From Methanomassiliicoccales archaeon (GTDB taxonomy: Archaea > Thermoplasmatota > Thermoplasmata > SG8-5): a stretch of DNA of 13,201 bases. Shown here piece after piece: positions 7,447-13,201 of the stretch. Position numbers and translations under genes: made by a program. Numbering within the stretch: position 1 is the first letter of the stretch; each line of letters begins with the position of its first letter. The stretch covers positions 1-13,201 of the forward strand of contig DAOVXH010000028.1 of the NCBI GenBank assembly GCA_030636255.1. The letters are read 5' to 3'. The notes under the pieces are model-generated. The model saw nothing but the letters and a program-made list of their open reading frames with translations, searched no databases and was not told where the DNA came from.

Positions 7447-7620
7447 ATGGACAATGAGACTCAGGAACTTCTGAACGAGATTAAACAGCTCAGATCCGAA
7501 TTAAAGCATATGCAGGAGATTGTAAACTCACTGGTGAACATCGTCATGGAGATGGAAACAGATGTGGACGAATATGACACCCAGCCATCCAGCCTGAGCT
7601 ACCTGGACATGTACAATTGA
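7447..7620 (+). CDS. Small coiled-coil protein, 57 aa
   Basis: This short frame starts at ATG behind a strong GGGAGG site and ends in TGA, with clear coding-type codon use. Residues 1-40 (ETQELLNEIKQLRSELKHM, QEIVNSLVNIVMEME) have heptad hydrophobic spacing, so a two-stranded or small helical bundle is expected. An acidic linker (DVDEYD) and a short tail (PSSLSYLDMYN) follow. No cysteines, no signal peptide, no membrane segment. The stop codon overlaps the SD site of the epimerase gene downstream, so the two are co-translated. I do not recognise a family. The placement suggests a small adaptor or oligomerisation factor in the same operon as csl4, but function is unknown. Confidence 0.75.
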   Translation: MDNETQELLNEIKQLRSELKHMQEIVNSLVNIVMEMETDVDEYDTQPSSLSYLDMYN

Positions 7621-7629
7621 GGTGGTTCT

Positions 7630-8304
7630 TTGGGAAGAGAAATAAAAATCGCACCTTCGATTTTATCGGCTGATTTAACCAATCTTGGAGATGCAATTCG
7701 GATTTTGAATGATGGTAAAGCTGACCTTGTTCATCTGGATGTTATGGACGGCCATTTTGTTCCAAACATCACCTTTGGCCCAGCATTCGCCAAGGAACTG
7801 AAGGTTGTTTCAAAAATACCATTTGACACACATCTCATGGTATCGCATCCAATGCAATACGGCCCAAAATTTGCAGAATCAAGTGACTGGCTAACATTTC
7901 ATATTGAGGCAGATGATAATCCTCAAGATACAATCAAACTATTCAAGGACCTTGGAGTCAAGGTGGGTATCAGCGTGAACCCTGGCACACCTTTCTCGGC
8001 AATCAAGGAATTTGTGCCTGAGCTTGATTTGATACTCATTATGACTGTTGAGCCAGGATTTGGCGGGCAAAAATGCATGACACAGCATTTCTCAAAGCTC
8101 ACCGAGGCCAGAGAACTTGTAGAAGAGCTTGGCCAGGACACCGAGATAATGGTTGATGGCGGCGTGACAGAACACAATGTGGCTGAGGTGGTCAAGGCTG
8201 GCGCAACCATGTTCGTGGCTGGTTCTGCTGTGTTCCGGGGAGCAAGAGGACCGGTTGAGGAAATTAAAGTTCTAAAGGAAAATGCCTTGAAAGGTCTTGA
8301 GTAG
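7630..8304 (+). CDS. rpe: Ribulose-phosphate 3-epimerase
   Basis: Rpe interconverts D-ribulose 5-phosphate and D-xylulose 5-phosphate in the non-oxidative pentose phosphate pathway. The 224-aa length is normal for this TIM-barrel enzyme. All signature elements are visible: IAPSILSADL near the N-terminus with S10, VHLDVMDGHFVPN with metal ligands H35 and D37, THLMV with H68, VEPGFGGQ (140-147) for phosphate and substrate binding, and MVDGGV with the catalytic/metal residue D176. The barrel end AGSAVF is the second phosphate site. Start TTG at 7630 has GAGGTG at 7619-7624, overlapping the previous stop. The enzyme suggests a working transketolase-type pentose route, which only some archaea have; many use the ribulose monophosphate route instead. 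Confidence 0.95.
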   Translation: MGREIKIAPSILSADLTNLGDAIRILNDGKADLVHLDVMDGHFVPNITFGPAFAKELKVVSKIPFDTHLMVSHPMQYGPKFAESSDWLTFHIEADDNPQDTIKLFKDLGVKVGISVNPGTPFSAIKEFVPELDLILIMTVEPGFGGQKCMTQHFSKLTEARELVEELGQDTEIMVDGGVTEHNVAEVVKAGATMFVAGSAVFRGARGPVEEIKVLKENALKGLE

Positions 8305-8313
8305 GGGGACAAT

Positions 8314-8322
8314 CTTTTTAAA
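8314..8322 (+). promoter_or_regulatory. TATA box of the small membrane protein gene
   Basis: CTTTTTAAA is centred about 34 nt before the ATG at 8352, directly after the rpe stop. It predicts a 5' leader of only a few bases. The T-run in it could also help end the rpe transcript. Confidence 0.5.
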
Positions 8323-8351
8323 CAACCTCTGTATGCTTCCAGAAGATTACC

Positions 8352-8546
8352 ATGAACCAGTTCTTTGATTCAGCAACAAAAAAATTGACCTTCGCCTTCC
8401 TGGGCTTCGGAGTGCCACTGATATTTATCATGCTCCAGATATTCCTGGGCTGGGGTTCCTTGCCACTTATGATAGTTGCAATAACCTGGTTCGGCTTTGC
8501 CTTGTTCTTCTACGTGGGCATGACCGAGGACGATACCCCTCAGTGA
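8352..8546 (+). CDS. Two-helix small membrane protein, 64 aa
   Basis: A 64-aa protein with a short amphipathic start (NQFFDSATKKL), two membrane helices at about residues 13-31 and 36-55 joined by a tight GWGS turn, and an acidic tail (MTEDDTPQ). Both ends are predicted on the same side of the membrane. It has its own TATA box and no SD site, so it is likely a near-leaderless monocistronic gene. It converges on the HE-x3-H membrane protein gene with only 10 bp between stops. The family is not recognised; it could be a regulatory subunit or a stress-type mini-membrane protein, but nothing in the sequence decides this. Confidence 0.7.
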   Translation: MNQFFDSATKKLTFAFLGFGVPLIFIMLQIFLGWGSLPLMIVAITWFGFALFFYVGMTEDDTPQ

Positions 8547-8556
8547 TGTGATACGA

Positions 8557-10080
8557 TTATCCTACATATCTCAAAATAATATTGTATTCAGCAGGAGCAG
8601 TGGCTGAGTCTAGATTTTTCCAGCCAATAGTTTTGTACAGTGTATTGCCACGATTAAAAACAATACTCGGGTTTTCATCATTGAATGCCAGGGCACTGAC
8701 ATATTCCAGGCTGGAATTCCAGCTGATTCTCACCTCATCCAGGAAGCCGCCCCTGTTCTCCCAGGGATCTACAAATGAAACACTTATGCTCCCATTGCCC
8801 TGGCCGGTGCCTGGTTGAGGTTCCTGATCTCCAGGAGTGATAAACTGCCTGGTACCCATCTGTACAAGTGGCAGATAGGTGGTGCAATTTCTTCCCAGGA
8901 CATCCTCAACTCCCAGGGCCCTGACCGTTCCGAAGCTGGTGCTGAAAGAAAGATTCTCGCCAACTTCCCTTTGCAAATCAAACATGGTTATGACCATATT
9001 TCTGGCTTTTTGAATGTATTTTTCCCAGTATGGTCTTTCATCGAATGTGTGGAATATTTTTTCTCGCAAGGGTGATGGATTATCAAGTTGATTTCGAAGA
9101 ATAATATCAACCCTGGCTGTTCCGTTTGTGAATATCATTATCTCTGCATTCCCAATAGAAGAATCTGCATAATATTGCTCAACCTCCACTGGCGGGTCAT
9201 GGAGCAAAATACCATGGGCCGAGTCCTGGGACACTCCAAAGGCACCTACCCAGACTCCAAGAAGAATCACAAATACCAGCAATACAGACATTAAGCTCTT
9301 GACAGTGAGCCCGTACTCTGCCTTCCTATCCGGTTCCACAAAGATGGGAATCAGATAAATGGCAATGCCCATGAAAAGAAGCATTATGGCTGCATTTGCC
9401 ACAGTGTAAGATACTTCACCTGCAGGCATGAAGAATGTTGATGCCAGGGCACTCAAACCGCTTAGAAGAATAGGAGGCATCCAGAATATCAGGAGAAGCT
9501 GTTTTCTGGTGGCCTCGTCCTCAACATTCATATAGCTGCCTATGAAGTTCATGGCAGCCATGGACACCATTAGAACGAAGACACCGGTCATTATCAGCCC
9601 CGCAACAATGAAGGCGTCGGGCTGGACTCCAAGGAGGGCCACTGCATACTTAGTGTCTCCTGAGCTGTAAAAATAACCCAGGAACAGGTAAAGGGCTGGA
9701 TGTACCAGCATGCCCACCGAGAACATTAGTGTGAAAACACCCCACAGGAAGCTCTTGACCTTTGGCAGGACAAAGAAGAAAATTGCCAAGCCTATCAATA
9801 TCTGCACCAGAATTCCGGCCATGTAGATGAATGCCACCTGGGATGATGTTATTGTATCTGGCAAATAAAATGAAATAAAGCCACTTCCAGGTGATAGATA
9901 GAAAGCATAGAACTCGCCGCCAAAAAGTATGGTTGCCAGGCCATGGCCCAGTATCTCGTGTATTGCCACTGCCAGGAACACTGCAATAATGTAGAGCATC
10001 ATCATCAGCGCCACAAGAGAAAGCTTGCCTTCTTTTGAGTCAAGAGGCGTAATATTACCCAGGAAATTCCATTTGCCCAT
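8557..10080 (-). CDS. M50-like membrane protein with HE-x3-H motif and exported C-terminal domain
   Basis: The 507-aa protein has about seven hydrophobic segments between residues 20 and 283, then an approximately 220-residue soluble domain. The first membrane helix ends in AIHEILGHGLAT with H41, E42 and H46, followed by FGGEF; this is the layout of M50B-like membrane zinc proteases (HELGHAL...GG). However, the spacing is HE-x3-H, not HE-x2-H. A candidate third ligand is D142 in SSGDTKYA. The C-terminal domain carries five N-x-S/T sequons (NGT, NLS, NCT, NGS, NSS), consistent with exposure outside the cell and glycosylation. Start ATG at 10080 has a TATA box about 29 nt upstream and no SD site. 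It is either a divergent membrane protease or a relative that has lost activity; substrate unknown. Confidence 0.65.
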   Translation of the reverse strand: MGKWNFLGNITPLDSKEGKLSLVALMMMLYIIAVFLAVAIHEILGHGLATILFGGEFYAFYLSPGSGFISFYLPDTITSSQVAFIYMAGILVQILIGLAIFFFVLPKVKSFLWGVFTLMFSVGMLVHPALYLFLGYFYSSGDTKYAVALLGVQPDAFIVAGLIMTGVFVLMVSMAAMNFIGSYMNVEDEATRKQLLLIFWMPPILLSGLSALASTFFMPAGEVSYTVANAAIMLLFMGIAIYLIPIFVEPDRKAEYGLTVKSLMSVLLVFVILLGVWVGAFGVSQDSAHGILLHDPPVEVEQYYADSSIGNAEIMIFTNGTARVDIILRNQLDNPSPLREKIFHTFDERPYWEKYIQKARNMVITMFDLQREVGENLSFSTSFGTVRALGVEDVLGRNCTTYLPLVQMGTRQFITPGDQEPQPGTGQGNGSISVSFVDPWENRGGFLDEVRISWNSSLEYVSALAFNDENPSIVFNRGNTLYKTIGWKNLDSATAPAEYNIILRYVG

Positions 10081-10104
10081 TGATTCCTATATTGCGAGCA
10101 AGGG

Positions 10105-10113
10105 TTATAAAAA
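10105..10113 (-). promoter_or_regulatory. TATA box of the M50-like gene
   Basis: On the minus strand TTTTTATAA is centred about 29 nt before the ATG at 10080. Transcription would start within 2-3 nt of the start codon, making this a leaderless message. Confidence 0.6.
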
Positions 10114-10169
10114 TCTTGCCCTGAATTATCGACCTGTGGCCGAATATTCATTTCAATAAACCGTACAAC

Positions 10170-10186
10170 CTATTTTTCTAAAATAG
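10170..10186 (+). repeat. Palindrome in the divergent promoter region
   Basis: CTATTTT and AAAATAG form a perfect 7-bp inverted repeat around TCT. It lies between the M50-like promoter and the candidate aminotransferase promoter, so it could be a regulator-binding operator. Elsewhere, 10114-10169 shows nothing recognisable. Confidence 0.35.
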
Positions 10187-10197
10187 TAGCTAATGCT

Positions 10198-10207
10198 CCA
10201 GTTTAAA
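10198..10207 (+). promoter_or_regulatory. Candidate promoter for the aminotransferase leader
   Basis: CCAGTTTAAA contains a TATA-like TTTAAA at 10202-10207, which would start transcription near 10230, about 205 nt before the aminotransferase ATG. The same ten bases recur at 10286-10295, so an alternative start near 10318 is possible and would cut off the first part of the leader. Confidence 0.35.
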
Positions 10208-10220
10208 TGAAAAATGGCGG

Positions 10221-10421
10221 TGCACGGTAGAATTTCCTATGAAACGACAACATTAAAAGGGTAAATCGCATTACGTGCAATGAAGCCAGTTTAAACCATC
10301 AGGTCAAGCCTGGATGTTTAAAAAAGGCTGCCGTACACTTGACCTATCTGGCCCAGAGGCCAGATTCAGAAAAACAATTGGCGCGTGTACGGCGGTCAAT
10401 CAGTGGCTGTAAAGTGTGCCA
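10221..10421 (+). promoter_or_regulatory. Structured RNA leader, riboswitch-like, class unknown
   Basis: The stretch before the aminotransferase contains several perfect helices. (a) TGCACG 10221-10226 pairs with CGTGCA 10274-10279. (b) A long hairpin spans 10284-10329: AGCC/GGCT, TTTAAA/TTTAAA, CATC/GATG and AGG/CCT, with loop TCAAG 10304-10308. (c) GCCGTACAC 10330-10338 pairs with GTGTACGGC 10385-10393, stacking directly on (b). (d) ATCTGGCC 10346-10353 pairs with GGCCAGAT 10358-10365 inside (c). The loop of (b) is complementary to CTTGA 10338-10342, allowing a pseudoknot. A small TGGC/GCCA hairpin (10404-10421) precedes the SD site. No tRNA, RNase P, SRP or known riboswitch consensus was recognised. 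It could be a leader of the downstream message or a separate small RNA. Confidence 0.6.
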
Positions 10422-10427
10422 GGGAGG
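10422..10427 (+). promoter_or_regulatory. Shine-Dalgarno site of the aminotransferase
   Basis: GGGAGG lies 8 nt before the ATG at 10436. It fixes that ATG as the start over the in-frame GTG at 10385, which falls inside a leader helix. Confidence 0.75.
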
Positions 10428-10435
10428 CGATATAT

Positions 10436-11710
10436 ATGGTAAGTAAATTCTCACATCTATATTCCAGAAATGCCAGGGAAATGAAAGCATCAGAGATCAG
10501 GGAGCTATTGAAGCTCACTGAAAATCATGAGATAATATCATTTGCTGGAGGGCTCCCAGACCCTCAAGCATTTCCGGTGGACAAGGTAAAAGAAATTGTC
10601 AATAGACTTCTGGACGAAAAGAATGGCCAGATACTTCAATATGGTACAACAGAAGGTGTAACTGAACTGAGAAAGGCCATTGCCGAACGCATGAACAAGA
10701 GGGGCATGAACATAACCCACAAGAACGTGCTTATCACCGCAGGTAGCCAGCAGGCTCTGGACCTTATCTCAAAAACATTCCTGGACCCTGGAGACATGGT
10801 CATTGTAGGCGCACCCACATACCTGGGAGGCACAAATGCCTTCAAGTCATATAATGCGGTTATGGAAGGCGTTCCACTTGATGAGGATGGCATGGATCCG
10901 GACTTACTGGCTGCCAAGCTTCATCTGCTTCAAATGCATGGGAATCATCCTGAAATTCTATACCTCATTCCCAACTTCCAGAACCCTGCTGGTGTTACCA
11001 TTACAGAAGAAAGAAGAAGAGAAATTCTGGAAATCGCAAGGGAATATGACATGATAGTTATTGAGGACTCACCATATTCGGACCTAAGGTACAGCGGCGA
11101 GCAGGTTCCATCTATGAAAAGCATGGACACAGATGGTCGTGTTATCTACCTGGGAACATTCTCAAAAATACTGGCCCCTGGATTCCGGGTGGCATGGTGC
11201 ATTGCTGAGAAAGATTTGCTAAACAAGCTGACAATAGTCAAGCAGGCCGCAGACCTCTGCACCAATACTTTTGGACAGTACATTGCATCCGAGTATGTTA
11301 CCCGGGGATATCTGGATGAGCATGTGGAAGTTATCAAGACCCTTTACATGAACAAACGTGACCTGATGCTGGCAGCCATGGAAAAGCATTTTCCGGCAGA
11401 AGCAAAATGGACAAAGCCAGACGGCGGAATGTTCATCTGGGTCACATTGCCGGATTACATTGACACGAAGGAGATGTTCCCCAGAGCAATAGAGAACAAT
11501 GTTGCATACGTGAACGGCGCAGCATTCTTTGCAGATCACAGCGGCAAGAACACAATGAGGCTGAACTTTACCTTTGCCACCCCAGAGCAAATTGATGAAG
11601 GGATTCAGAGACTGGCCGAAACCATCAAACAGGAAATTATAGACTTCAAGGATGAAAAGCCAAGCAAGAAGTTCATGCCTGATGAGGAAGGTTTGGTTTT
11701 AGGAGTCTAA
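10436..11710 (+). CDS. PLP-dependent aminotransferase, class I/II (LysN/aromatic-type)
   Basis: The 424-aa enzyme is a fold-type I aminotransferase. Visible elements: ISFAGGLPDPQAFP (34-47) as in the LysN/Kat/ArAT group, YGTTEG with Y70, TAGSQQALDL (101-110) for the PLP phosphate, PNFQNPAG with N183, EDSPYSDLRY with D211 (pyridine N) and Y214, TFSKILAPGFRVAW with Schiff-base lysine K244, and MRLNF with R375 for the substrate carboxylate. It exchanges an amino group between an amino acid and a 2-oxoacid such as 2-oxoglutarate. Candidate substrates are aromatic amino acids, branched-chain amino acids or 2-aminoadipate; the sequence alone does not decide. A 25-residue charged tail follows the catalytic domain. 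ATG at 10436 is chosen for its SD site. The long structured leader suggests control at RNA level. Confidence 0.9.
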   Translation: MVSKFSHLYSRNAREMKASEIRELLKLTENHEIISFAGGLPDPQAFPVDKVKEIVNRLLDEKNGQILQYGTTEGVTELRKAIAERMNKRGMNITHKNVLITAGSQQALDLISKTFLDPGDMVIVGAPTYLGGTNAFKSYNAVMEGVPLDEDGMDPDLLAAKLHLLQMHGNHPEILYLIPNFQNPAGVTITEERRREILEIAREYDMIVIEDSPYSDLRYSGEQVPSMKSMDTDGRVIYLGTFSKILAPGFRVAWCIAEKDLLNKLTIVKQAADLCTNTFGQYIASEYVTRGYLDEHVEVIKTLYMNKRDLMLAAMEKHFPAEAKWTKPDGGMFIWVTLPDYIDTKEMFPRAIENNVAYVNGAAFFADHSGKNTMRLNFTFATPEQIDEGIQRLAETIKQEIIDFKDEKPSKKFMPDEEGLVLGV

Positions 11711-11782
11711 CGAACTGCGCCTTTACATCAATTATAACTCCAGTTCGTACGGAGTTTAATTGCATAAACTTTCAGAAACTCC
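11711..11782. terminator. Overlapping inverted repeats between convergent genes
   Basis: Directly after the aminotransferase stop, CGAACTG 11711-11717 can pair with CAGTTCG 11741-11747. Alternatively AACTCC 11736-11741 pairs with GGAGTT 11751-11756, or GGAGTTT 11751-11757 pairs with AAACTCC 11776-11782. GTTTA/TAAAC also pairs across ATTGCA. These mutually exclusive hairpins sit in the 106-bp gap between convergent genes, where a two-way transcription end is expected. There is no strong T-run, so termination is inference. Confidence 0.4.
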
Positions 11783-11816
11783 ATCCTGTGCTAGAGTTCA
11801 TAATGCTTACAATCAA

Positions 11817-12674
11817 TCAAATTGCATCTGAAATTCTCTTCCAGATAGATTTCAGTTCCCTAGAGAAATCGCCGTCTGAATATTCTGTTACTGACTGGCC
11901 AGCAATCATTGCCTCTGTTGTTACATTATCATATGGCAATCGACCTGCCAGTTTTACATCATTAGATTCACAGAATTCTTCTAGTTTTTCTGTCATTTTG
12001 ATGTTCAGGTCATACTTGTTCATGCAAAGCATTGCAGGAATCTGGAAGTGCTTGCACACCCCTATGACACGTTCAGCATCATGTAAGCCTGAAACTGTTG
12101 GTTCTGAAACTATCAATACAATATCCACGCCAGCAATTGCAGCAATAACTGGACACCCTATTCCTGGAGGTCCGTCAATGACTATGAGTTCCTTTTCGTG
12201 TTTCTTGGCAAGAAGTCTAGCATTGTTCCTCACCAGGGCCACCAGCATACCTGAGGCCTCTTCAGCTGTCTTCAGGGCCGCATGGGCCATTGAACCGAAC
12301 CTTGTTTCTGAAATATATGCATGGCCAGAATGCCTTTGCACAAGTTCAATTGCATCAACTGGGCAAACAAGTTCGCATACTCCGCAGCCCTCGCAATTTG
12401 TCTCTATAATGTCATAATTATCAGCTATTGCCTGGAAACGGCAATGTTCCTGGCACTTGCCGCAGTCAATGCATTTATCAGCATCCTTTTTTGCAAGCTT
12501 CAAGCCGTGAAAGTCCATTGTTTCTTTTACATCTGGATTGAGTATAAGATGCAAATCAGAAGCATCAACATCACAGTCTGCCAGCACTGCATTTTTTGCC
12601 AGGGATGCAAATGCTGCTGCCACAGTGGTCTTTCCTGTTCCGCCCTTGCCGCTGATTATGGCTATCTGTTTCAT
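11817..12674 (-). CDS. MinD-family P-loop ATPase with inserted ferredoxin domain
   Basis: The 285-aa protein begins with a deviant Walker A, SGKGGTGKTT (8-17), with the signature lysine K10 of the MinD/Mrp/NifH class. An insert at about 60-112 has two CxxCxxCxxxC sets: C68, C71, C74, C78 and C94, C97, C100, C104, each followed by a Pro or Phe plus AI as in 2[4Fe-4S] ferredoxins. Walker B is VIDGPPG (165-171), and EPTVSGLHDAERV (191-203) is typical of COG1149. Such proteins are thought to act in metal-cluster or cofactor assembly or redox-coupled ATP use; the exact role is not established. AAAGGAGG at 12682-12689 precedes the ATG, which overlaps the upstream gene's stop (ATGA). It is the second gene of the pair. 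Confidence 0.9.
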   Translation of the reverse strand: MKQIAIISGKGGTGKTTVAAAFASLAKNAVLADCDVDASDLHLILNPDVKETMDFHGLKLAKKDADKCIDCGKCQEHCRFQAIADNYDIIETNCEGCGVCELVCPVDAIELVQRHSGHAYISETRFGSMAHAALKTAEEASGMLVALVRNNARLLAKKHEKELIVIDGPPGIGCPVIAAIAGVDIVLIVSEPTVSGLHDAERVIGVCKHFQIPAMLCMNKYDLNIKMTEKLEEFCESNDVKLAGRLPYDNVTTEAMIAGQSVTEYSDGDFSRELKSIWKRISDAI

Positions 12675-13201
12675 GGAATTGCCTCCTTTATTTCATTGAA
12701 AAGGTCTTGAAATTTAGACTTCCATTCTGGCATCTCCAGAACGAATGGTTTGCCTTCTGAGTATAATTTTGCGATATCCTGGCTCTGAGGAATTTCCATT
12801 AATATTCGGATATTTTGCTCGTCACACCATTCCTGTACGCGGTCATCTCCGACACCCTGGCGGTTCACAATGACCCCAAATGGTAGTTCCATCATCCGAA
12901 CAACTTCCACGGCTAATTTCAAATCATGAAGTCCGAAAGGGGTTGGCTCTGTGACCAATATCACAAAATCAGAATCACTAATTGTCTCGATGACTGGACA
13001 TGCAGTACCTGGTGGTGAATCCAGTATGGTTATTTGACCGGTAATATGGGACTTTAATTGCCTAATGACTGGAGTGGACATTGGCTCTCCAACATTCAAA
13101 TGCCCGGTCCAGAAGTTCAGGTTTAGAACACTGGCTTTCCGTATTTCGCCAATTGACCTTGGTTTTTCTGATATAGCTTTCTCTGGACATACCAGTGTGC
13201 A
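12671..13201 (-). CDS. Second MinD-family ATPase with ferredoxin insert (5' truncated)
   Basis: The frame stays open to the window edge, so the N-terminal Walker A region is missing. Translation from the edge begins C-T-L-V-C-P-E-K-A-I, which is the end of a ferredoxin cluster motif. It continues ISEKPRSIGEIRKAS, then LNVGEPMSTPVIR, Walker B ILDSPPGTACPV and the family segment EPTPFGLHDLKLAVEVV. This is the same COG1149 architecture as the downstream gene, but clearly diverged, so the two are paralogs that may form a heterodimer. A TTG at 13099 is an internal codon rather than the start. The stop overlaps the next gene's ATG by 4 bases, so both are co-translated. Confidence 0.88.
   Translation of the reverse strand, partial: CTLVCPEKAISEKPRSIGEIRKASVLNLNFWTGHLNVGEPMSTPVIRQLKSHITGQITILDSPPGTACPVIETISDSDFVILVTEPTPFGLHDLKLAVEVVRMMELPFGVIVNRQGVGDDRVQEWCDEQNIRILMEIPQSQDIAKLYSEGKPFVLEMPEWKSKFQDLFNEIKEAIP

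Noticed and set aside
8582..9294. Several plus-strand frames of 68-86 codons
   Set aside because: They lie opposite the soluble domain of the M50-like gene and look like shadows of its codon pattern.
10230..10393. RNase P, SRP RNA, tRNA or a box C/D RNA
   Set aside because: None of the conserved boxes of these RNAs (T-loop, SRP helix 8 core, RNase P CR motifs, paired C and D boxes) could be found.
10385..10435. Upstream GTG start extending the aminotransferase by 17 residues
   Set aside because: The GTG is inside a leader helix arm and has no SD site, while the ATG at 10436 has GGGAGG at ideal spacing and matches the family N-terminus.
11788..12417. A 209-codon open frame on the plus strand
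   Set aside because: It is antisense to the MinD/ferredoxin gene, whose Walker and cysteine motifs prove the minus strand is coding. The plus-strand peptide shows no family pattern.
13097..13099. TTG as start of the right-edge ATPase
   Set aside because: The frame continues upstream with ferredoxin and MinD-family sequence to the window edge, so the TTG is internal.

Overview
The window is a gene-dense stretch of an archaeal chromosome with moderate G+C. The archaeal call rests on a Csl4 exosome subunit, a METTL5-type RNA methylase, a PAC2-family proteasome chaperone, a pair of MinD ATPases with ferredoxin inserts, and TATA-box promoters about 26-34 nt ahead of start codons. The overall gene mix would fit Thermoplasmatota, but that lineage is inference. 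I see no IS element, CRISPR array, tRNA or rRNA.

Layout. (1) 1-3783, plus strand: a 5'-truncated FtsX/MacB-type ABC permease, a 565-aa polytopic protein resembling GT-C glycosyltransferases, and RNA 3'-terminal phosphate cyclase (rtcA). All overlap by a few bases, so they form one operon. (2) 3780-4565, minus strand: a PAC2 protein that converges on rtcA with interlocked stop codons and ends in an HbYX-like tail. (3) 4645-5934: a TPR-repeat protein. (4) 5976-6095, minus strand: a possible 39-aa protein in an otherwise gene-free 301-bp gap. (5) 6236-8304: an RNA-information operon (METTL5-like methylase, csl4), then a 57-aa coiled-coil protein and ribulose-phosphate 3-epimerase. (6) 8352-8546: a two-helix membrane protein. 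(7) 8557-10080, minus strand: a membrane protein with an HE-x3-H motif and an exported C-terminal domain. (8) 10081-10435: a 355-bp gap that encodes what looks like a structured RNA leader. (9) 10436-11710: a fold-type I PLP aminotransferase. (10) 11817-13201, minus strand: two overlapping MinD/ferredoxin ATPases, the upstream one cut by the window edge.

Expression logic visible in the sequence: most genes that open a transcription unit have a TATA-like box at leaderless or near-leaderless distance and no Shine-Dalgarno (SD) site. Genes inside units usually have an SD site, often AGGAGG-like. The aminotransferase breaks the pattern: it opens a unit, yet has a strong SD site and an approximately 200-nt leader with several perfect helices and a possible pseudoknot. 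That leader is the strongest candidate here for an undescribed element.
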